From assembly GCA_903901975.1 (NCBI GenBank), contig CAIUTB010000002.1, forward strand, positions 1 to 40,232: DNA of 40,232 nt. The letters are read 5' to 3'. The stretch is from an uncultured Bacteroidales bacterium (lineage in GTDB: Bacteria > Bacteroidota > Bacteroidia > Bacteroidales > Paludibacteraceae). A program made the translations under genes and the position numbers. Positions within the stretch are counted from its first letter, which is position 1. Each line of letters starts with the position of its first letter. This document shows positions 26,202 through 34,638 of the stretch, piece after piece. The notes beneath the pieces are model-generated. The model did not search any database. It was not told the origin of the DNA and saw only the letters and a list, made by a program, of their open reading frames with translations.

Positions 26202-27539
26202 TTATTCTTCTTCTGACTTTTTAAAGTCATCTTTAATATACAATTTTACTTTTTTTATCCGGCGGTTATCTGCAGCTACAATTTCGAACACATATCGGCC
26301 GTGATCTATACGCTCATTTTTTGCAGGAAAATCACCTTTCAATTCCAGAATTAATCCCGCCAGTGTTTCAACATCATCAGTCACTTTAAGGAAGTCATCT
26401 TCTTCAATTTCAGCTATTTTAAAAAAATCATTTAGCAGGATTTTAGCTTCAAAAATAAAAGTATGATTATCAATTTTAGTAAACATCTCTTGTTCATCAT
26501 CGTATTCGTCACTGATATCACCCACTATTTCTTCCAGAATATCTTCCAGGGTAATGAGACCCGAAGTTCCTCCATACTCGTCAACAACCAGCGCCAAATG
26601 CACGTGATTTTCCTGAAATTCAATCAACAAATCGTCAATCATTTTGGTCTCAGGCACATAATATGCCTGTCGCATAAGGCTCTGCCAACGAAAATTTACG
26701 GGTTTATCCAGATGAGCTAATAAATCTTTACTGTAAAGCAAGCCTTTTATATTATCACGTGTTCCGGCAGAAACAGGAATTCGTGAATAACCCGATTTGA
26801 TGATAATATCCAGCAATTGCTTGTAATTTGATTTAATATCAGCGACCACCATATCGACCCGGGAAGTCATAATCTCAACCACCTGAATATTCCCGAACTT
26901 AATAATTCCTTCCAGTATTTCTTTGTCTTCATCCTTGCTGTTCGAAGTAAGTTCCAATGCCTGTGAAAGTTCATCCATCGAAATATTGGATTTGCTGTGC
27001 CGGGCAAGTCGGTTGTTGACAATGGAGGTGGAATTTACCAACAAACTAACAAAGGGTCCAAACAACTTTTCCATAGCTGTCAGTATTGCTACAGTATTGT
27101 AAGCCGTTTTCAATGCAAATTGCGTGGCATACACCTTGGGTATAATCTCCGCAAAAAGTAAAATGCTAAACGTGATAATGATCGTTTGAAAAATAAAACC
27201 AAAAACCGGAACTGTATCAAAATTGAAAATTGAGGTCGTAAAATAGGTAATGAGTAGAATGACAGCCACATTCAACAAATTACTGCAAATCAGAATCGTA
27301 GCGAGGAGCCGTTGGGGTAATTTGAGTAAACGGAGAATACGCGAATCGGCTTTTCGTTCATTTTCTTCGAGCTTATCCAGAATTTGAGGACTAAGCGAAA
27401 AGAAAGCGACTTCTGAAGCTGAGATAACAGCCGAAAAACACAATAATAATAAGCTAATAATCAGCGAAATAATAGCAGATGTAGTAACCGGATGAATTGA
27501 AATCCCGGCGATAGTAGTATATATAATATCTTTGTTCAA
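26202..27539 (-). CDS. gldE: Gliding motility-associated protein GldE
   Basis: GldE is an inner-membrane protein of the CNNM/CorC (hemolysin C-like) group that is genetically linked to GldD. The 445-residue product has an N-terminal DUF21 membrane domain with about four hydrophobic segments (residues 18-200, including ISASEVAFFSLSPQILDKLE). A pair of CBS domains follows (about 220-345, GYSRIPVSAGTRDNIKGLLY and LALVVDEYGGTSGLITLEDI). The C-terminal CorC/HlyC domain covers about 360-440. It heads the gldE-gldD-PPTase-GGGPS operon with a TAnnTTTG box 48 bases upstream. Confidence 0.92.
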   Translation of the reverse strand: MNKDIIYTTIAGISIHPVTTSAIISLIISLLLLCFSAVISASEVAFFSLSPQILDKLEENERKADSRILRLLKLPQRLLATILICSNLLNVAVILLITYFTTSIFNFDTVPVFGFIFQTIIITFSILLFAEIIPKVYATQFALKTAYNTVAILTAMEKLFGPFVSLLVNSTSIVNNRLARHSKSNISMDELSQALELTSNSKDEDKEILEGIIKFGNIQVVEIMTSRVDMVVADIKSNYKQLLDIIIKSGYSRIPVSAGTRDNIKGLLYSKDLLAHLDKPVNFRWQSLMRQAYYVPETKMIDDLLIEFQENHVHLALVVDEYGGTSGLITLEDILEEIVGDISDEYDDEQEMFTKIDNHTFIFEAKILLNDFFKIAEIEEDDFLKVTDDVETLAGLILELKGDFPAKNERIDHGRYVFEIVAADNRRIKKVKLYIKDDFKKSEEE

Positions 27540-27586
27540 TTTAATCGGAGTTTAAAAACGGACTAAAAAATGCAGCATGTTTAGTG

Positions 27587-27594
27587 CAAAAGTA
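27587..27594 (-). promoter_or_regulatory. -7 box for the gldE operon
   Basis: On the minus strand this reads TACTTTTG, matching TAnnTTTG, about 48 bases upstream of the gldE ATG. It is the only good match in the 339-base divergent gap on this strand. Confidence 0.55.
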
Positions 27595-27710
27595 ACTATT
27601 TTTTCTGATATGAAACGAATAGACAATAGGCGCCACCCATAAGTGGACTAAATCACAGGAAAAAAAGAAGAAATTGCAGAAAATACGTCGCGATTAATTT
27701 AAAGATGTGT

Positions 27711-27718
27711 TATATTTG
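27711..27718 (+). promoter_or_regulatory. -7 box upstream of usp gene
   Basis: TATATTTG matches TAnnTTTG and lies 161 bases before the universal stress gene, implying a long leader. A weaker match, TATCTTTA at 27796-27803, would give a shorter one. The leader contains the inverted repeat AATGTTT/AAACATT at 27759-27777. Confidence 0.5.
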
Positions 27719-27878
27719 CAAACAGATTATAAGACTCATTTTGAACTGTCATAAAAAAAATGTTTCCCAAAAACATTGAATTATTTAAATTTGGCTATCT
27801 TTACAACGATTTCACACAAGAACAATTGAATCAGAGATTACTTTCATATTAATTTGTAAATCAATAAATTAGTTCATC

Positions 27879-28982
27879 ATGGAAGATAAATTAGTTACGC
27901 TAGCCATTCGTACTTTCCATCGGGCACAAATGATAAAATCCGTTATGGAAGAAAACGGGATTGAGACAGTGATTCATAATCTGAATCTCGAGCAACCTGA
28001 ACTTGCCGTTGGTGTTCGTGTTCGAATCAAAGAAAGTGATTTGCCACGTGCGTTGAAAATTGTGGAAGAAATGGAAAGTGCCTGGGAAAATGAACCGGCA
28101 AGTGGAAGTAATGATTGTCCACAGGTGCTGATACCCATTGATTTAACCGATCAGGTTTCAAAAGCAACCGATTTTGGATTTCATTTTGCGGATATCTTAG
28201 CTGCCGAAGTGCTGTTTTTGTATGTATATTTCAGTCCGGCTTTCACCATTTCATCCAATAACGAACTGAGCACCTACAGCATAAGCGACAGTGAATTACT
28301 CCGAAGAATTATCAGTACTGCCAATGCTGAAATTGAAATAATGACCCGCCAGATACACGAACGTATTGCTAAAGGCGAACTTCCGAACATTCCATTCAGC
28401 TTCGAAATGAAAGAAGGAGTGCCTGAAGATCAGATACTTGATTATTGCAAGAAAAATACACCGGCATTGGTGGTGATGGGTACTCACGGCAAAAAACTGA
28501 CCAACGAACTGATTGGAAGTGTGACTGCCGAAGTGATGGAGTCTTGTATCTCTCCGGTTTTCGCCGTTCCGGTGCTTATGAAAATGCAATCGCCGGATGA
28601 GATTAAACGTATCGCCTTTTTGACCAATTTTGACCAGAAAGACCTGATTGCTATTGACCGTGCAATTTCACTGTTTGGATCAGCTAGGATTGAACTCTAT
28701 TTTGTTCATGCTTCAGAGAAAAAAGAAGCCTGGGATGAAGTCATGCTTTCGGGTATAAAATCTTATTTTGCGAATCATTATCCACAACTGATTACAAATT
28801 ATGCTCTCCTGAATGCCACCGATACTCCCGAACTCCTGAATACATTTATGATCGATCATCAAATCAATGTGTTAGCTTTTAATACACGTCGTAGGAATCT
28901 TTTTGCCCGACTGTTCAACCCAAGTCTGGCCTATAAAATGGTACTTCACTCCGACACACCTTTGCTGGTTACACACGTGTAA
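27879..28982 (+). CDS. DUF2007-universal stress protein fusion
   Basis: The 367-residue product joins three parts. Residues 1-66 (LVTLAIRTFHRAQMIKSVME to VRIKESDLPRALKIVEEME) resemble DUF2007, a small putative signal-transducing domain. Residues about 80-240 form a universal stress (UspA) domain: VLIPIDLTDQVSKATDFGFH, and the nucleotide-binding motif GTHGKKLTNELIGSVTAEVM starting at Gly201. Residues about 250-367 form a second, degenerate UspA domain in which that glycine motif is missing (TRRRNLFARLFNPSLAYK instead). ATP binding is therefore likely only in the first. The protein is cytoplasmic. It probably senses energy or stress state, but no partner is evident. Confidence 0.8.
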   Translation: MEDKLVTLAIRTFHRAQMIKSVMEENGIETVIHNLNLEQPELAVGVRVRIKESDLPRALKIVEEMESAWENEPASGSNDCPQVLIPIDLTDQVSKATDFGFHFADILAAEVLFLYVYFSPAFTISSNNELSTYSISDSELLRRIISTANAEIEIMTRQIHERIAKGELPNIPFSFEMKEGVPEDQILDYCKKNTPALVVMGTHGKKLTNELIGSVTAEVMESCISPVFAVPVLMKMQSPDEIKRIAFLTNFDQKDLIAIDRAISLFGSARIELYFVHASEKKEAWDEVMLSGIKSYFANHYPQLITNYALLNATDTPELLNTFMIDHQINVLAFNTRRRNLFARLFNPSLAYKMVLHSDTPLLVTHV

Positions 28983-29052
28983 TGTGTTTTGTTTTTAATT
29001 GACTAAAAATATCCTATACTTTAAATCATTTCTTTTGAAAGCTGGTTTTATA

Positions 29053-31284
29053 ATGAAAAAGTCATCTATTTTAATCGTTTTTCTTCTGAGCTTCTCAATT
29101 TACTCATTTTCCGGGGAGCAACTGACTAAGATTTTGAAAAAACATATAGTTGACATTTCGCTCAATCCATTTCTGCAGAGTGAAGAAATGCAAAATCTGG
29201 CAACCATTATTTCTAACAAAGGGAATACGACCGACCTAAGTCTCAGGGAACTTTACATCAATACCTATCAACAGAATAGAGATTTAGAGCGAATTATTAA
29301 ATCTCAAAACCCAGATGGCTCTTTTTCAAATATTAATTATAACGACCCAGCGTTAAGCAGTTGGGACCCACTAAACCATGTTTCCAGGTTGCTTTATCTT
29401 TGCAGAGCTTATTATTCGCCTAACTCTCCCTTCTATCAAAACGAAGAAATTTCAAAATTTTTACATCGCGGGCTGAATGCATGGTTTAGACTTAAGCCTG
29501 TTTGCAAAAACTGGTGGTATAATCAGATAGGTGTTCCTAAAACACTCGGAATAGTGTTGATTCTTCTTGAAAATGAATTATCGAAGGAAGAGAAAATAGA
29601 AGCTCTTAAGGTGATGAATAATTCCCAATTCAATATGACCGGTCAGAATAAAGTGTGGCTTGCCGGAAATGTTTTATTAAGAGCACTTCTACTGAATGAT
29701 GAGCAACTTATACAAGCCGCCCGCGATACCATTGCTTCTGAAATTTATCAAACCACAAATGAGGGAATTCAGCCCGACTACAGTTTTCATCAGCACGGAC
29801 CGCAACAGCAATTCGGAAACTACGGACTAGCCTATATTTCCAGTTTATCGTATTATGCCAATGTTTTTGGTGGAACAGCACTTGCTTTTTCGGACGCTCA
29901 ACTGAATATCTTACGCAATTATACAGTTGATGGCGAGAATTGGGTGGTTTGGCATGGATCTATGGATATTAGTGCGTGTAACCGACAGCTTTTCAAGAAA
30001 GCGCAAATTGGAAAAGCATTAAGTCTCTGCGTTGCATTGAACCAAATGAGTCAGGCTGATCCAAACCATAAAAACCTGTATGATGAGATAATTCTTCGAA
30101 ACATGCGACCCGGAAGTTTGCCTGAAATGGCCGGAGTAAAACATTTCTGGCGATCTGATTTGTCGGTTTTCAGAAGTGCAACCGACTATATTTCAGTACG
30201 TTCCTGTTCGCCAAGAGTAAAAGGAACGGAATTTACCAACAATGAAAATAAAAAAGGCCATTTTATCTCCGATGGCTGTACTATTTTTATGCGAAGAGGC
30301 GATGAATATAATGATATTTTTCCCATTTGGGACTGGAATAGAATTCCCGGCGTAACTGCTCCATTAATTGATTCAATACAATACCACCCGAAAGACGATT
30401 ATCGGAATAAGGATTCATTTGTGGGCGGGTTGGCTGTTGGAAATTCAGGAATTTCCACTTTTCAATTAAACCGCAACGAGGTTCATGCCAAAAAATCCTG
30501 GTTTTATCTGAATGGTCTGCTGGTTTGCCTGGGAGCTGATATTCAGTCCAATACAAAAAAAGAGCTTGTTACCACCCTAAACCAATGTTTACAGCGTGGA
30601 AGTGTTAGATTGCAGACCAGCAATGAGTTAAAATCATCCAAAATGGCGTTGTCAGATTCTGTTTTTAGTTCAACTAATCTAAAGTCAGTATGGCACGATT
30701 CAATTGGGTATTATTTTCCAATAACGATGCCTGTCAGTTATTCGTGCAAAGTTCAGACCGGAAACTGGTTTATGATTGCCGATCCGTATTCGAAAGAGCA
30801 AATCAGTAAGGGGGTTTTCAAATTGTGGATAAATCACGGAGTGGATGCAACTACGAATAATTCATACCAATATATGGTTTTACCTTCTGTTTCAAAGGCG
30901 GAATTAAGTACATTCACAATAAATCCAAGCATCGAAATTCTCTCAAACAATTCGACAGTTCAAGCCGTGAAACGGAAGGATAATTCTGAATTTCAATTTG
31001 TGTTTTACAAAAAGAACCGTATCAATACCTTCACGGCAAACGATTTTATGAGTGTAAAAACTCCCGGATTAGTACAAGTTGAAGTAGATAAAAGCTTTCA
31101 TATCAGGCTCACTGTCGCTGACCCAACTCAAAAGCAACTGGTCTATAAACTGGCACTTAGTGGGCAATATTCAGGGAATCAGGCTAGGTATAATGCTGCA
31201 ACAAAGCAAACTGAGTTGAAAATCGCTTTACCCCAGGGTGCTGAAGCCGGGAAATGTGTAACAGTAGAACTGACACATTTATAA
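29053..31284 (+). CDS. Polysaccharide lyase family 8
   Basis: PL8 enzymes cleave uronic-acid polysaccharides such as hyaluronan, chondroitin or xanthan by beta-elimination. I start at ATG 29053, which gives 743 residues and a clean signal peptide (MKKSSILIVFLLSFSIYSFS). The alpha/alpha toroid domain has NWWYNQIGVPKTLG (residues 153-166). The expected catalytic set is Asn199 (TGQNKVW), His248 (SFHQHGPQQQ), Tyr257 (FGNYG) and Arg311 (SACNRQLF); the His-Tyr-Arg spacings match those of the characterised chondroitin AC lyases. Beta-sandwich domains fill the C-terminal half. No SusC/SusD pair, sulfatase or glucuronyl hydrolase lies nearby, so the substrate cannot be inferred from context. Confidence 0.9.
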   Translation: MKKSSILIVFLLSFSIYSFSGEQLTKILKKHIVDISLNPFLQSEEMQNLATIISNKGNTTDLSLRELYINTYQQNRDLERIIKSQNPDGSFSNINYNDPALSSWDPLNHVSRLLYLCRAYYSPNSPFYQNEEISKFLHRGLNAWFRLKPVCKNWWYNQIGVPKTLGIVLILLENELSKEEKIEALKVMNNSQFNMTGQNKVWLAGNVLLRALLLNDEQLIQAARDTIASEIYQTTNEGIQPDYSFHQHGPQQQFGNYGLAYISSLSYYANVFGGTALAFSDAQLNILRNYTVDGENWVVWHGSMDISACNRQLFKKAQIGKALSLCVALNQMSQADPNHKNLYDEIILRNMRPGSLPEMAGVKHFWRSDLSVFRSATDYISVRSCSPRVKGTEFTNNENKKGHFISDGCTIFMRRGDEYNDIFPIWDWNRIPGVTAPLIDSIQYHPKDDYRNKDSFVGGLAVGNSGISTFQLNRNEVHAKKSWFYLNGLLVCLGADIQSNTKKELVTTLNQCLQRGSVRLQTSNELKSSKMALSDSVFSSTNLKSVWHDSIGYYFPITMPVSYSCKVQTGNWFMIADPYSKEQISKGVFKLWINHGVDATTNNSYQYMVLPSVSKAELSTFTINPSIEILSNNSTVQAVKRKDNSEFQFVFYKKNRINTFTANDFMSVKTPGLVQVEVDKSFHIRLTVADPTQKQLVYKLALSGQYSGNQARYNAATKQTELKIALPQGAEAGKCVTVELTHL

Positions 31285-32064
31285 ACCGCTTGCCAGAATA
31301 TCAGCCAAATGAATGCCTTTTACCGGAGAATTGTGTTTGGCACAATAGCCATTAATATTCATCAGGCAGGAAGCTTCGGTACTTACCACAAATTCAGCAC
31401 CGGTAGCCACCGCATTTTCCACTTTTTTCTCAGCCATAGCTGTTGAAATAGCCTTGTTTTTCACGGCAAAAGTCCCACCAAATCCACAGCAGGTATCACA
31501 TTCTTCCATTTCAATCAGTTCAAGTCCTTCCACCTGTGCCAATAACCGACGAGGTTCATCTTTGAGTCCATATTCCCGTAATGCAGAACATGAATCGTGA
31601 AACGTAACTTTATGTGGAAACTTTGCTCCAAGCTTTTCAACCTTCAATACATTCACCAAAAAATCAGAAAGCTCATAAATCTTGGTTTTCATCAGCGTAT
31701 GACGAGCCAGTAATTCGGGTTTATCTTTCAAAAGTTTATGATAATGATGAATCACAAAACTCGAACACGAACCCGATGGCGAAACAATGTGCATATCGGG
31801 CTGAAAATCGCTCAGAAATTTCTCTGCCAGACTTCCGGCTTCATCCCAGTAGCCGCTGTTGAAAGCCGGCTGTCCGCAACAAGTTTGATTCGGATTATAA
31901 TGCACCGTGCAGCCCGCTTTTTCAAGCACTTTTATGGTGTTAAAACCGGTCTCGGGATATAACTGGTCAATATAGCAGGGAATAAATAGTTGAACGTGAA
32001 AGCCCCCTAAATCCCCCTTGAGGGACTTAACATCTGTTGTTATATTATCTTCAATCGTTTTCAT
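31279..32064 (-). CDS. lutA: LutA-like (Fe-S)-binding oxidoreductase subunit
   Basis: LutA/YkgE proteins carry two CCG domains that bind iron-sulfur clusters and work with LutB and LutC in L-lactate oxidation. The start at ATG 32064 gives 262 residues. The core begins HVQLFIPCYIDQLYPETGFN (about residue 22 onward), with CCGQPAFNSGYW and CDTCCGFGGTFAVKN. Residues 1-21, including VKSLKGDLGGF, are not part of the usual family N-terminus, which starts almost at the LFIPCYIDQ motif. They are encoded by the G/C-rich repeat at 32000-32030. lutB and lutC are not adjacent, so the pathway role is tentative. The 3' end overlaps the convergent PL8 gene by six bases. Confidence 0.82.
   Translation of the reverse strand: MKTIEDNITTDVKSLKGDLGGFHVQLFIPCYIDQLYPETGFNTIKVLEKAGCTVHYNPNQTCCGQPAFNSGYWDEAGSLAEKFLSDFQPDMHIVSPSGSCSSFVIHHYHKLLKDKPELLARHTLMKTKIYELSDFLVNVLKVEKLGAKFPHKVTFHDSCSALREYGLKDEPRRLLAQVEGLELIEMEECDTCCGFGGTFAVKNKAISTAMAEKKVENAVATGAEFVVSTEASCLMNINGYCAKHNSPVKGIHLADILASGL
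32000..32030. repeat. Inverted repeat arm 1 (G/C-rich), inside lutA
   Basis: A 31-base arm starting AAGCCCCCTAAATCCCCC. It is the exact inverse complement of 32097-32127. On the minus strand it is read through as codons of lutA. It belongs to the same family as the copy after rpoB. Confidence 0.9.
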
Positions 32065-32096
32065 TGTTCTTTTTTTAAAATTCAGAGAATAAGTCT

Positions 32097-32127
32097 TTAA
32101 GTCCCTCAAGGGGGATTTAGGGGGCTT
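32097..32127. repeat. Inverted repeat arm 2 (G/C-rich), lutA leader
   Basis: A 31-base arm starting TTAAGTCCCTCAAGGGGG, perfect inverse of arm 1, 66 bases away. Its outer end overlaps the stop codon of the endonuclease-family gene. A transcript from that gene into lutA would fold these arms and loop out the lutA start codon. Confidence 0.9.
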
Positions 32128-33148
32128 ATTTATACCAAAAATCGGCATACACAGGTAAATGATCTGAAAAGCCTTCCTGGTATTTCATGCCTACAAAGGT
32201 ACGAAAAGCTTGCTTACCAAGATAGGTTTTATCGTTTTCCAACAAAAAATCTGCATCAAAAAAGTGCGCATCGGTTGGTCGGGTATAAAAGGAAGCCGAT
32301 GGATTAAGCAAAATCCCCGACACAATCATCTGATCTAATGCCCCCCAGTCGCCCAAATGTTTATTAGAACCTTTTCCTTCGGAATGAAGTTTATAAACCA
32401 GGTTGTATAAATTCCGTTCCGAAATAGAATCGTTTAAAGGCTTTGCTTTCAACACTTCCAGCATACTTTTATTGGTGGGGAAATCATTAAAATCGCCCAT
32501 GATAACTATCTTTGGCTTAAGGGTGGCTGCAAAAATACTGTCCACTTTCCGTCGTAGCACCGAAGCCACAAACAGCCGCTTTTCTTCCGATTCCAATTCC
32601 CCTTCCAAGCGTGAAGGAAAATGGCAGACAAATAGATGCAAAGTGTCGCCGTCCGGAATTATGCCCGAAGCAAACAGAATATCACGGGTGCGACTGTGAG
32701 TTGCATTGGGAAAATGAATGGGGATGGCTTCGTCGTGAATGGGTTTAAATTGCTGTGGCTGATAGAGCAAAGCCACGTCAATGCCTCGCGGGTCGGGCGA
32801 TTCGTGATGCAAAAACTTGTAGCGAAGATTTTTCAAGCCTGAATAGCGTGTCAAATCAATCAGGCATTTACGACTTTCCACTTCACACAAACCTACCAAC
32901 TCCGGTGCATCCCAACCACCAATGGCCGTAATTACTTTGGCAATGTTGGCTTGTTTCTTTTTGTATTTAGAAAAAGTCCAGCCACGGGCTCCGGTTGGTG
33001 TAAATTCGGTATCGTTGGTCAACGAATCGTGAACACAATCAAAGAAATTCTCGACATTATAGCTCACAATTTTGAAATTCTGTTTTTCCTGAGCCTGAAG
33101 CAGGTAGCTAAAAAGCAATAATACAGGAAGTAATAGTTGTTTTTTCAT
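32126..33148 (-). CDS. Secreted endonuclease/exonuclease/phosphatase-family protein
   Basis: The 340-residue product has a signal peptide (MKKQLLLPVLLLFSYLLQAQ, cleavage after AQ) and an EEP (DNase I-like) domain. Visible motifs are FKIVSYNVENFFD (about residues 25-37), the Glu-containing LVGLCEVESRKCL, CHFPSRLEGE, the MGDFNDFP metal/active-site segment and the terminal SDHLPVYADFW with the catalytic-type Asp-His. Members hydrolyse phosphodiester bonds in nucleic acids or phosphate esters; the substrate here cannot be told. It follows the three T9SS genes and precedes lutA in the same direction. Confidence 0.9.
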   Translation of the reverse strand: MKKQLLLPVLLLFSYLLQAQEKQNFKIVSYNVENFFDCVHDSLTNDTEFTPTGARGWTFSKYKKKQANIAKVITAIGGWDAPELVGLCEVESRKCLIDLTRYSGLKNLRYKFLHHESPDPRGIDVALLYQPQQFKPIHDEAIPIHFPNATHSRTRDILFASGIIPDGDTLHLFVCHFPSRLEGELESEEKRLFVASVLRRKVDSIFAATLKPKIVIMGDFNDFPTNKSMLEVLKAKPLNDSISERNLYNLVYKLHSEGKGSNKHLGDWGALDQMIVSGILLNPSASFYTRPTDAHFFDADFLLENDKTYLGKQAFRTFVGMKYQEGFSDHLPVYADFWYK

Positions 33149-33216
33149 ATTGAACCAATAAAAAAAAATGAGTCACATTTCTTCGTGTTTACAACGACTG
33201 GGTGAGCGGAAAAAGA

Positions 33217-34614
33217 TCATTGTTTCACTATTTTTCCGGCTTTCAGTAACGCACCATTGGAAGAAATACGGTAGAGGTACAAGCCCTTGTCAAAGTTTGA
33301 TATATTTAGTGTGTTTTCAGAAGATGTTATTGTAGTTCGTAGCATCACTGAACCTTTCAGGTCGAGTAATTCGAAGGTACAATTATCAGTCAGATTACTA
33401 ATTGTGATTTTATCTGTGGTCGGATTAGGCAATACGGAAATGTTTGATTCGGCTATAGGCTGATTAATTCCGGAAATAACCAGTGGAACGCCCCAGGTAG
33501 ATGAGCCTTTTTTGTAGTAAACTAATGAATTTTCAGTACAATCCTTAAAATAAGGTCCACCCAACCCTTTTAAATAAGTATACGACGGCATACAACCATC
33601 TACGAGCAATTTAACCCAACAATCCTGATTTTTGTAAAACTTATCATAAACAGGGGGTTCTGTTTTACTTATTGCTGCCGATATATTCATTAGATACTTA
33701 AATGTACATGAATTGTGATTAGGACTTGAAGGTTCAAAACTAGTCTCAAAAGGTAACTTATCAAAGTTTTTATTCAATGATATTTTTGAAATGATAGTGT
33801 CGTGTTTATAGGGATTTGATTGAGTTCTATCAACTTTATAAATAATTGAATCAGTGAAATCTTGTCTTGAAAGGTATTTTATTATGGTTTGATTTTCGCT
33901 ATAATACTGAGGTGCACGTGGATAAGGATACTCTTTGAATGAAGTATGTAATTCGTCTCCAACCTGAAAATCAAACACATCAAACCATGTAAGATTCTGA
34001 ACTCCTATTTTTGGGTTAGTAATTCCGACTAAAGAATATATTTCAAAATAATTGTCTGACCCTTGGATATAGTCAAAGTATTTAGTGAAATTATAGAGAT
34101 TACAGGTTTTGATAATCCCATAATGCTTACTCAATAAAATTATTGATAAAACATAATCATTACCATATCCTGTAATATCAATGGTTTTTACAGAATCTAC
34201 TACGCCCAACACAGTCATAGTATCAATACCCGTAATAATAGCTTCTTCTAAGACATCTTTTGTTTTAAGCATGATCCATGCTTCATGATATTTTGCATCA
34301 GTTTTAATCTTTATCGTATCATTGTCCTTATTAAAGAAATAGTTCCAACCCGGTTTAATTAGAATTTTAGATCCAAGCCAGGATGCACCGTAAGGCGTAT
34401 AACAATATTGATCTAGTTTTTGAATGTTTTTAAGCGGATAAAATACAGAATCCTGACCATCTAAAGCCACAGAGTCAATACGCATTCCTCTCAGGTTTTT
34501 ATTGCTGTCTGCAAACAAAGACGCACGGTGTGAATAAACGCTTTGGTAATTGTAGGCAGAAAGGTTGCAAAATGCAACTAAAACAAGGCTAAGTAATCCG
34601 ATAATCCGTTTCAT
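33217..34614 (-). CDS. T9SS type A sorting-domain protein 1
   Basis: The 465-residue product has a signal peptide (MKRIIGLLSLVLVAFCNLSA) and a C-terminal type IX sorting domain (about the last 75 residues: NISVLPNPTTDKITISNL, TFELLDLKGSVMLRT, FDKGLYLYRISSNGALLKAG, ending KIVKQ). The body is not recognised. It contains beta-rich, Tyr-rich sequence and no catalytic motif that I can identify. It should be exported and attached to or released from the cell surface. Its sorting domain is very close to that of the next gene upstream (24 bases away), and the three genes read as one operon. Confidence 0.8.
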   Translation of the reverse strand: MKRIIGLLSLVLVAFCNLSAYNYQSVYSHRASLFADSNKNLRGMRIDSVALDGQDSVFYPLKNIQKLDQYCYTPYGASWLGSKILIKPGWNYFFNKDNDTIKIKTDAKYHEAWIMLKTKDVLEEAIITGIDTMTVLGVVDSVKTIDITGYGNDYVLSIILLSKHYGIIKTCNLYNFTKYFDYIQGSDNYFEIYSLVGITNPKIGVQNLTWFDVFDFQVGDELHTSFKEYPYPRAPQYYSENQTIIKYLSRQDFTDSIIYKVDRTQSNPYKHDTIISKISLNKNFDKLPFETSFEPSSPNHNSCTFKYLMNISAAISKTEPPVYDKFYKNQDCWVKLLVDGCMPSYTYLKGLGGPYFKDCTENSLVYYKKGSSTWGVPLVISGINQPIAESNISVLPNPTTDKITISNLTDNCTFELLDLKGSVMLRTTITSSENTLNISNFDKGLYLYRISSNGALLKAGKIVKQ

Positions 34615-34638
34615 AATGTATTGTTTTTTGAGGTTTAA

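Noticed and set aside
32065-32148. Longer lutA-like frame starting inside the endonuclease-family gene
   Set aside because: The extension is only repeat sequence and the end of the previous gene read in another frame; ATG 32064 is sufficient.
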